A stretch of 48,476 nt of DNA from JAISGQ01 sp964500965 (lineage in GTDB: Bacteria > Bacillota > Clostridia > Oscillospirales > Acutalibacteraceae), in NCBI GenBank assembly GCA_964500965.1, contig CAZCQZ010000012.1:1-48476 (forward strand), given 5' to 3'. This document shows, in pieces, positions 43,117 to 48,476 of this stretch. The translations under genes were made by a program, and so were the position numbers. The notes under the pieces were generated by a model. The model was not told the origin of the DNA. It worked only from the letters and a program-made list of their open reading frames with translations, and did not search any database. Within the stretch, counting starts at the first letter, position 1. Each line of letters begins with the position of its first letter.

Positions 43117-44097
43117 ATGAAGAAGATTATTGCAATACTCCTTGCGGCTGTTATGTTGCTTATGTGCACAGCCTGCGGAGACAACAAAAAGAAGAATGAT
43201 AACGCGGACGACACCGCATATGACATAAATCATGTTTACGAGCTCCCCTCAGCCATTACCGCTACCGATGTTGAAAATTCCGTTGTCTATTTTTCTCTGA
43301 TAAGCAGAGATTATGAAACCGGCAACAGCGACTATCTCATGGCATATGTTGACGAAAACGGAAACTGCTACATCGAATATTCCGTTGACGTTAAAAAGGT
43401 TGCATACTTTGTTCCCGATGCCCTTGACTGCATTACCGCCGAATTTGCAACCACTTCTCTCCCGGAGCTTGCCAGCCAAAGTGTTTGGGTTGATGGCGAA
43501 AGAGATGCCACAATGTATGTGGAGTTTGAAGATTCCACATCTTATTCCGCCGAATTTATCGGTGAAGTCCCCCAGAGCTTCAGCGATGGATATGAGCACA
43601 TGTATGAATTTTTCAAAACACTTACTGCCGATGTGCCCGTTTATGTTCCCCAGCCCACTGTAGCCGGAGAGGTTGACGAAACTGTTTCCAATGAAATGCT
43701 TACCATTCTCAACGGTACGAAAATTGACAATCTCGACAATTACGTTATAAACGCAGTTGAAGCAGACGAATACTTCGCTTCTACTGTCGGTCTTTCCGAC
43801 AGCACGGAGGTTGTCAACGGCACTATCTGCCAGCCTATGATGATGACTACACCCTATTCACTCGTCATTGTCACAGTTGATAATTCCGAAAAAGTCGATG
43901 ACGTTTGCGCTGATTTTGAAGCAAATGTTAATTGGCAGAAATGGGTCTGCGTTACTCCCGGCAATACACTTATCGCAAAGAAAGACAATATGGCTCTTTG
44001 CCTTATGGGTTCCGATGAGCTTTATGATATGACCTCCGACGCTGTTATTGCAAACGGCTGGAAAGTTGTTACCGAACTTGAAAATCCCGAAATGTAA
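43117..44097 (+). CDS. Unknown lipoprotein
   Basis: A 326-residue exported lipoprotein: MKKIIAILLAAVMLLMCTAC, lipid cysteine about 20, then an Asn/Lys/Asp-rich tether. The mature part seems to have two domains. The first, about 40-180, is beta-rich. The second, about 190-326, resembles DUF4358-type domains by layout (YVINAVEADEYFASTVGL ... SLVIVTVDNSEKVDDVC ... KWVCV); this family link is tentative. GAGG precedes the ATG. It lies between two strong terminators, so some own promoter or read-through from gpmI is needed. Confidence 0.78.
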   Translation: MKKIIAILLAAVMLLMCTACGDNKKKNDNADDTAYDINHVYELPSAITATDVENSVVYFSLISRDYETGNSDYLMAYVDENGNCYIEYSVDVKKVAYFVPDALDCITAEFATTSLPELASQSVWVDGERDATMYVEFEDSTSYSAEFIGEVPQSFSDGYEHMYEFFKTLTADVPVYVPQPTVAGEVDETVSNEMLTILNGTKIDNLDNYVINAVEADEYFASTVGLSDSTEVVNGTICQPMMMTTPYSLVIVTVDNSEKVDDVCADFEANVNWQKWVCVTPGNTLIAKKDNMALCLMGSDELYDMTSDAVIANGWKVVTELENPEM

Positions 44098-44111
44098 TTA
44101 TTGAATAATAT

Positions 44112-44159
44112 TATGCGCCCTGTCGGGTTTGCACTTTCGCAAATCCGACAGGGCGCATA
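44112..44159 (+). terminator. Terminator after the 43117 lipoprotein
   Basis: A stem of about 20 bp from 44113-44132 pairing with 44139-44158 (GCGCCCTGTCGG core, one G-U), loop ACTTTC, then ACTTTATTG. Confidence 0.88.
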
Positions 44160-44180
44160 CTTTATTGTAACGCATGAAAA

Positions 44181-44262
44181 TTTCACGTCATAAACTGTAA
44201 TGCCGGTTTCCGTACCGCTATTTGATAAAAAGCTTTGAGGAGGTATCTACAATGACGTGAAA
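44181..44262. promoter_or_regulatory. Paired 11-bp inverted repeats flanking the ZIP leader
   Basis: TTTCACGTCAT (44181-44191) is repeated in inverted form as ATGACGTGAAA (44252-44262), 60 bases apart. The downstream copy contains the ATG-ACG-TGA triplets that sit eight bases after AGGAGG. It could be a pair of operator sites or a long-range RNA stem hiding the start region. Confidence 0.6.
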
Positions 44263-44278
44263 AGTATTTTTCGGCACA

Positions 44279-45025
44279 ATGCTGCCATTACTCGGCACTA
44301 CCGCCGGCTCAGGCTTTGTACTGTTTGTTAAAAATAAGCTTCCCGATTGTCTTCAGCGCATTTTATCCGGCTTTGCCGCCGGTGTCATGGTTGCCGCTTC
44401 GGTTTGGAGCTTACTTCTTCCCTCCATTGATTATTCTTCGCACTTGGGACGGCTGGCATTTATTCCGGCTACCGTCGGCTTTCTTTTCGGAATCGCATTA
44501 CTCCAGATGCTGGCACGGCTTGTAAGACGCATTCAGCTTCATTCGCAAAGTGCCGACAACGGACTGCACAAAACCGCAATGCTGGTACTTTCCGTAACCC
44601 TCCATAATATTCCCGAAGGAATGGCTGTCGGTGTTGCTTACGCCGGATACTTAACCGGGCAATCTGAGTTTTCTCTTGCCGCCGCTCTTATTCTATCCCT
44701 CGGCATAGCTATTCAAAACGTGCCGGAGGGCTCGATAATTTCACTTCCGCTGAAAGCACGGGGAATGAGCCGGTCGAAAGCACTCGGCATAGGCATTCTT
44801 TCCGGCATCGTTGAGCCTGTTGGCGCACTTCTTACCATTTTAGCCGCCGGGATAATTGTCCCCATTCTCCCCTATCTGCTCAGTCTTGCTGCCGGTGCAA
44901 TGTTTTTTGTTGTGGTTGAGGAGCTAATTCCCGATATGACAAGTGATACTCGCTCCGGTGCGGCAATTCAAGCGTTTACTTTCGGCTTTTGCATCATGAT
45001 GATTCTTGATATCGCTTTCGGTTAA
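44279..45025 (+). CDS. ZIP-family divalent metal transporter
   Basis: A 248-residue membrane transporter, GufA-like ZIP group, importing or moving zinc or related metals. About eight spans; the metal motif in span 4 is TLHNIPEG (H109, E113) and in span 5 IQNVPEG (N147, E150). VVEELIPD follows. The ATG at 44279 has no ribosome site. An in-frame ATG at 44252 has an ideal AGGAGG but is followed by ACG and then TGA; the codons after that stop read KVFFGTMLP, which extends the first span naturally. So the original start may be 44252, interrupted by a nonsense codon, or a two-codon leader may precede reinitiation. Confidence 0.85.
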   Translation: MLPLLGTTAGSGFVLFVKNKLPDCLQRILSGFAAGVMVAASVWSLLLPSIDYSSHLGRLAFIPATVGFLFGIALLQMLARLVRRIQLHSQSADNGLHKTAMLVLSVTLHNIPEGMAVGVAYAGYLTGQSEFSLAAALILSLGIAIQNVPEGSIISLPLKARGMSRSKALGIGILSGIVEPVGALLTILAAGIIVPILPYLLSLAAGAMFFVVVEELIPDMTSDTRSGAAIQAFTFGFCIMMILDIAFG

Positions 45026-45040
45026 ACTGTCAGTAAAAAA

Positions 45041-45083
45041 CATTGTATTGAAGACGCTCCACAAATCCGCCTTCAATACAATG
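45041..45083 (+). terminator. Hairpin after the ZIP gene, probable terminator
   Basis: CATTGTATTGAAG (45041-45053) pairs with CTTCAATACAATG (45071-45083), followed by TCTTTCG. The T-tract is poor. Confidence 0.6.
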
Positions 45084-45137
45084 TCTTTCGATATTGGAAT
45101 GTCTCAAAATATCTTGATGACATTATACGATGTATCT

Positions 45138-45236
45138 CGGAACGTGTCAATACTTTTTTGACATTTTTTCGGAACTTTTTCAAATCCGCTTGGAACTTTT
45201 TTCGGAACATTACCATGTCACGTTGACAAACGGAAT
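45138..45236 (+). promoter_or_regulatory. GGAAC repeat array before the XRE-like gene
   Basis: CGGAAC occurs at 45138, 45170 and 45203, TGGAAC at 45191, and CGGAAT at 45231. Spacings are 32, 21, 12 and 28 bases; the first two are whole helical turns. T-runs flank most copies. Likely operator sites, perhaps for the downstream HTH protein. Confidence 0.45.
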
Positions 45237-45251
45237 TTTAGGGTGTAAAAT
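45223..45251 (+). promoter_or_regulatory. Consensus promoter of the XRE-like gene
   Basis: TTGACA (45223-45228), 17 bases, TAAAAT (45246-45251). Initiation near 45258, leader about 38 bases. The CGGAAT element lies in the spacer. Confidence 0.75.
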
Positions 45252-45295
45252 GTCATTAAAGTAAAATATATGGGGAAAAAGGCTGGTGTAAAAGT

Positions 45296-46798
45296 ATGCC
45301 GCAAACTTTAGGTTCGTTTATCAGATCAAAACTCAAGGATCGTTCGCTGAGAGTGGACGAGTTTTTGTACAAATCCGGTATAAGCCGTTCAAGCTTTTAT
45401 CGTATTCTCAACGGCACTCAGTGTCCGTCAGCCGACATTTCAAGTGCTATTATCGCTACTCTCAACATGTCTGCGACAGAGGAAATGGAGTACAATTATT
45501 ACGTCGATCTGATGAATGTTGACGAAAACACCCTATCCACACGCGAAGAAATCAACTCGATGCTTTTCGGAACTGCCAACAATGAATATTTTGACAATCC
45601 TGATATTATCCTATACGACGGTGATCGCTATTTTCGCACCATGGACGATGTTTTCGGAATCATTGAAAACGCCTCAACTCTTAACGGATTCTCATGCGCT
45701 TTCAGAATTATAAACTGCTGTAAAACCTCTATTATTCTTTCGCTGAAAAAAGCCCTTGAGAGTATAGCGAAAAATTGCACCTCTTATGAAATCGAACACC
45801 TTATCGGATTTTCAGACACAAATCTTAAAGAAAGTATAAATACCCTGCGTGAAATCTTACCTCTGCTTTCTCTTAAAAATTATCTGGTTCGCTGCGGTGA
45901 ATGCTCCGCTTCCACGTCCGAGGGTATAATGAAAAACTTCATTATTGTTGATTATTCCTGGAATGACGAAAACGGTACAGCACAGCAAAAGCAACTTTGC
46001 CTTAATTTTCTCGACAGCGGCACTTCCGTTTGTATGGTTGTCTCCGACCCGTGTTTGTCGGATTTTCTAAACCGCAGCTATGATAATCTCAGTCGGTTTT
46101 ATGTTAACAGCCTTGTGGTTAAAAAACAGCTTCAGTCTTTCAGCTCACGTCTTGTTGACCTGGAATCACATTACGATTGGATTTTGTTCAAGCAGGATCC
46201 ATGCGACAGCCGTATTCCATACGAAGCCTTTGAGCATTTGAGAAACAGGGTTTCTATTGACGAGAAAAAACAGTTCGTGCGCACCTTTGTCGGCGTTACG
46301 CCGAACACCGAAATCGAAACCGAGATTTACCTTGAAAAAACCTTTGAATTTTTACGCGAACGTTCACAATCAATAAGCGCCCGTGCCCAAACCGATATTT
46401 GCACTCAGGACGGCTTGCGCCGTTTTGCGGAAACCGGTCATCTTTCAGACCACGTAAACTTTATCCCGAAGCTCGACAAAACCGAAATGAAAATGATTTT
46501 TGTGTCCATGATTAAAAAATCTCTTGACACAAGCAACAAATACACTCTTTATATACTGAAAAGAAATTATGCCCAATCGAATATGCTAATATCCGTTTAC
46601 AAAAATCACGGCTTGCTTATCGAAAACATTGACCCGAATCTTTCTACAGTCGATATGCCGCACTGCTTCATCGAACACGCAGGCATCGCAACTGCTTTTG
46701 CAAGCTTTGCGGAAAGCGAAATTCCTACCAAATACGCTCTTTCGCAGGAAGAATCCGTTGAATTTTTGCAGAGGCTTATTGACGAATATTGCAGTTGA
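45296..46798 (+). CDS. Large regulator-like protein with N-terminal XRE-type helix-turn-helix
   Basis: A 500-residue cytosolic protein. Residues about 5-60 form a Cro/CI-like helix-turn-helix (LGSFIRSKLKD ... VDEFLYKSGISRSSFYRILNG). The remaining 430 residues match no family I know. They are mixed alpha/beta and contain DPCDSRIPYEAFEHLRNR and a late ECS-free segment TLYILKRNYAQSNMLISVYKN. No transmembrane span or obvious enzyme motif is visible. It may be a transcription factor with a large ligand-sensing part. It is monocistronic: consensus promoter upstream, strong hairpin downstream. Confidence 0.78.
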   Translation: MPQTLGSFIRSKLKDRSLRVDEFLYKSGISRSSFYRILNGTQCPSADISSAIIATLNMSATEEMEYNYYVDLMNVDENTLSTREEINSMLFGTANNEYFDNPDIILYDGDRYFRTMDDVFGIIENASTLNGFSCAFRIINCCKTSIILSLKKALESIAKNCTSYEIEHLIGFSDTNLKESINTLREILPLLSLKNYLVRCGECSASTSEGIMKNFIIVDYSWNDENGTAQQKQLCLNFLDSGTSVCMVVSDPCLSDFLNRSYDNLSRFYVNSLVVKKQLQSFSSRLVDLESHYDWILFKQDPCDSRIPYEAFEHLRNRVSIDEKKQFVRTFVGVTPNTEIETEIYLEKTFEFLRERSQSISARAQTDICTQDGLRRFAETGHLSDHVNFIPKLDKTEMKMIFVSMIKKSLDTSNKYTLYILKRNYAQSNMLISVYKNHGLLIENIDPNLSTVDMPHCFIEHAGIATAFASFAESEIPTKYALSQEESVEFLQRLIDEYCS

Positions 46799-46825
46799 TT
46801 CTTTTATGGCGATTAAAGTGTCAGA

Positions 46826-46867
46826 AAAAGTGGCTGTAAAAAGCTTACGCTTTTTACAGCCACTTTT
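46826..46867. terminator. GGCTGTAAAA-family terminator hairpin, copy 3
   Basis: A perfect 19-bp stem: AAAAGTGGCTGTAAAAAGC (46826-46844) pairs with 46849-46867 around loop TTAC. It sits between convergent genes; A and T runs at the two ends let it work both ways. Confidence 0.92.
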
Positions 46868-46874
46868 CAGTTAA

Positions 46875-47903
46875 TTAAAAGCATTTTTTAAGTTCATCGA
46901 AAACGTCCTCAAGACGTTTATCCGTCATACCGAAGTCCATTGCTCTGTAATTCCACGCGGCTCGTGATATTCCGAGTTTTTCAAACGCCTTGTTAATATC
47001 TCTGTACCACGCAAGAATATCCTCCGAACACGCCTTGTCAATTACGCCGTATTCACCGCAATAGAGCGGCACATTGTATTTTGCCGCATACTCAACTGCC
47101 GGAGCAAAAAGCTCCTCAAAAAATTCAGATGAATACACTTTTTTCTTAATATCTCTGTAGCCGCATTCAAGCTTCGGTGCTTTTTCCGCCACCAGCTTTG
47201 CGTAATCATTGCCGGTTGCAGGATACGGAACACTCAGCTCCGCAGGCATATTTTCTACCCAGTACGCCGCCTGATGCGTGAAAATAAGCGGCTCGTAGCA
47301 ATGGAAATTGTAAACTATTTTGTCATCGTATGGCGCATCAAGCATGGGGACTGCGTCCACCCCATTGCACCACACACCTCCGATAATGATATTTACGTCC
47401 GGTGCAATGGCGCGTATCCTCTCAACGCATTTACGAGCAATGGCATTCCACGGCTTTGCAAATTCTTCTCTTGTTATTTCGTTCAAAAGCTCAAACGAAA
47501 CTCTGTCCGAATAGCTTCCGTAGCGTTCCGCAATGCTTTCCCACAATTTGAAAAAACGCTCCTGAAGCTCGTCACTGTCAAAAAATCCGCCCTCGCCATA
47601 GCCGGTATAAAACGAAAAGCCTGCGGTTTTATGTAAATCTATTATGAGATTAAGTCCGACACGTCCGCATTCGTTTACTGCCATGTCAATGTAGTCAAAG
47701 CCGATAAAGCTGCACCCGTCATAATTGCCGTCAAGCACATCATAATCAACCGGCATACGCACATGGTCAAGTCCCCATGAAGCTATGCGGTCAAAATCTT
47801 CCGGGCGTATGTAGCTGTCGTAATGCTCTTTTGTATACTCGCTGCATTGTGACAACCAGCCACCTAAATTTATGCCTTTTTTATATCCGCTGAATTTACT
47901 CAT
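46875..47903 (-). CDS. Glycoside hydrolase family 5 enzyme, cytoplasmic
   Basis: A 342-residue single-domain (beta/alpha)8 enzyme. It opens with GINLGGWLSQ, then DHVRMPVDYD, and has the acid/base N141-E142 in FELLNE, H201-Y203 in FHCYEP, and nucleophile E284 in CGEYGVID: the complete GH5 set. No signal peptide, dockerin or binding module is present, so it should act inside the cell on imported oligosaccharides, perhaps beta-glucosides or mannosides. AAGGAG precedes the ATG, and a consensus promoter lies upstream. Subfamily not determinable by eye. Confidence 0.92.
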   Translation of the reverse strand: MSKFSGYKKGINLGGWLSQCSEYTKEHYDSYIRPEDFDRIASWGLDHVRMPVDYDVLDGNYDGCSFIGFDYIDMAVNECGRVGLNLIIDLHKTAGFSFYTGYGEGGFFDSDELQERFFKLWESIAERYGSYSDRVSFELLNEITREEFAKPWNAIARKCVERIRAIAPDVNIIIGGVWCNGVDAVPMLDAPYDDKIVYNFHCYEPLIFTHQAAYWVENMPAELSVPYPATGNDYAKLVAEKAPKLECGYRDIKKKVYSSEFFEELFAPAVEYAAKYNVPLYCGEYGVIDKACSEDILAWYRDINKAFEKLGISRAAWNYRAMDFGMTDKRLEDVFDELKKCF

Positions 47904-47954
47904 AAATGTGCTCCTTAAATTTAATTTTCGATGAGAGATTTATTGCTCATGCTC

Positions 47955-47983
47955 ATTATCTATTATTTAATAATTTTTGTCAA
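47955..47983 (-). promoter_or_regulatory. Promoter of the GH5 gene
   Basis: Minus strand TTGACA (47978-47983), 17 bases, GATAAT (47955-47960). The AT-rich spacer contains an ATTATTAAATAAT palindrome-like element. Initiation near 47948. Confidence 0.72.
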
Positions 47984-48029
47984 GCGTAATTTGCTTTCGT
48001 TTTTCGCCTTATAACGCGATTTAAAATAC

Positions 48030-48057
48030 TTGACAAACCGTAAAATGGGATTATAAT
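48030..48057 (+). promoter_or_regulatory. Consensus promoter of tRNA-Gly
   Basis: TTGACA (48030-48035), 16 bases, TATAAT (48052-48057); the tRNA begins 15 bases later. Confidence 0.85.
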
Positions 48058-48071
48058 TCTAACTAATACAT

Positions 48072-48145
48072 GCGGACATAGTTTAGTGGCAGAACTCCAG
48101 CTTCCCAAGCTGGTCGTGGGGGTTCGATTCCCCTTGTCCGCTCCA
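48072..48145 (+). tRNA. tRNA-Gly (anticodon CCC)
   Basis: A 74-base tRNA with CCA encoded. The acceptor pairs GCGGACA (48072-48078) with TGTCCGC (48135-48141), discriminator T, CCA. Anticodon stem CCAGC/GCTGG with loop TTCCCAA gives anticodon CCC. T-arm GGGGTTCGATTCCCC. Confidence 0.96.
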
Positions 48146-48149
48146 AGTT

Positions 48150-48190
48150 AAAAGCTACATTTTGAGAAATCAAAATGTAGCTTTTTTCGT
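48150..48190 (+). terminator. Terminator after tRNA-Gly
   Basis: AAAAGCTACATTTTGA (48150-48165) pairs perfectly with 48170-48185, followed by TTCGTTG; the arm itself ends in TTTTTT. Confidence 0.9.
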
Positions 48191-48476
48191 TGTTATACAT
48201 TCTTTAAAAAATATCTATTCCGTAATGTTCACACAAAAAGAAACGGCAATTTTCGATCAGGAAATTACCGTTTCCGGCGAAAAGAGAACCAAGCGAAAAA
48301 ATTGGTAGCTTTGTTCTGCAAGCAAGAAATAGTATTATTGCTGTTTTTAAAAAAGTTAACACAAAAATATTTGTAACAACACTCTTAATTTTTGTGTTTT
48401 TGCACAGTTTTCTCTCGTTAAAATCACCATATACACAAAGATATTTTTGTTTATGTATACGAAATTTATTTTTTTC
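48191..48476. other. AT-rich right edge with two hairpins, no gene seen
   Basis: No coding frame is supported. GAAACGGCAATTT (48240-48252) pairs with 48262-48274 with one mismatch; on the minus strand it is followed by TTTTTGTG, so it could end a transcript entering from the right. A second inverted repeat, AACACAAAAAT (48358-48368) with 48388-48398, encloses 19 bases and may be an operator or weak terminator. Confidence 0.5.

Noticed and set aside
44252..44263. TGA in the ZIP leader read as selenocysteine or tryptophan
   Set aside because: No selenocysteine-type hairpin is evident right after it, and genes here end normally in TGA while using TGG for tryptophan.

Overview
The window reads as a chromosomal segment of a Gram-positive Clostridia bacterium, most likely in the Oscillospiraceae/Ruminococcaceae. 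The reasons are the conserved rnc - radical SAM - smc - ftsY and nadD - yqeK - rsfS gene order, AGGAGG-type ribosome binding sites, frequent TTG starts, lipobox lipoproteins, and long threonine-rich linkers in exported proteins. This assignment is inference from gene content; no 16S gene is present. I see no prophage, insertion sequence or CRISPR array.

Region by region. (1) 1-10199, minus strand: a housekeeping block read leftwards from a consensus promoter at 10253-10281, with rnc, a radical SAM protein, smc, ftsY, rdgB, yhbY, nadD, yqeK, rsfS and the 5' part of leuS. (2) 10380-15669, plus strand: tRNA-Leu(TAA), a NUDIX hydrolase, a three-gene oligosaccharide ABC importer without its ATPase, and a nucleoside hydrolase. 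(3) 15788-22520, minus strand: an unknown two-TM protein, a pair of large unknown envelope proteins with long acidic cytosolic segments, and a small BofC-C-terminal-like gene broken by an exact 38-bp tandem duplication. (4) 22674-33417, cell envelope: a class A penicillin-binding protein on the plus strand; then on the minus strand a protein with two lamin-tail domains, cysteine desulfidase, trmB, a DtxR-type regulator, an NlpC/P60 protein with five SH3 domains, and a serine hydrolase with two SH3 domains. (5) 33620-38606, plus strand: PhoB-like regulator, Na/Pi transporter with PhoU domain, PhoR-like kinase, a DUF5662 protein and a small membrane protein. A periodic TTWACA array that looks like Pho boxes lies between regulator and transporter. 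(6) 38810-44097, plus strand: lower glycolysis (pgk, tpiA, gpmI) interleaved with unknown anchored proteins. (7) 44279-48145: a ZIP metal transporter with an odd leader, an XRE-like regulator of unknown family behind a consensus promoter and GGAAC repeats, a cytoplasmic GH5 glycosidase on the minus strand, and tRNA-Gly(CCC).

The most notable items are the frame-breaking 38-bp duplication in the BofC-like gene, the ATG-ACG-TGA leader and paired 11-bp inverted repeats before the ZIP transporter, the Pho-box array, the mirror-image envelope protein pair with a duplicated cytosolic motif, and the divergent ABC signature of SMC. Nothing here is a clear new defence or mobile system. The strongest candidates for undescribed biology are the 16848-21824 envelope pair and the 45296-46798 regulator.
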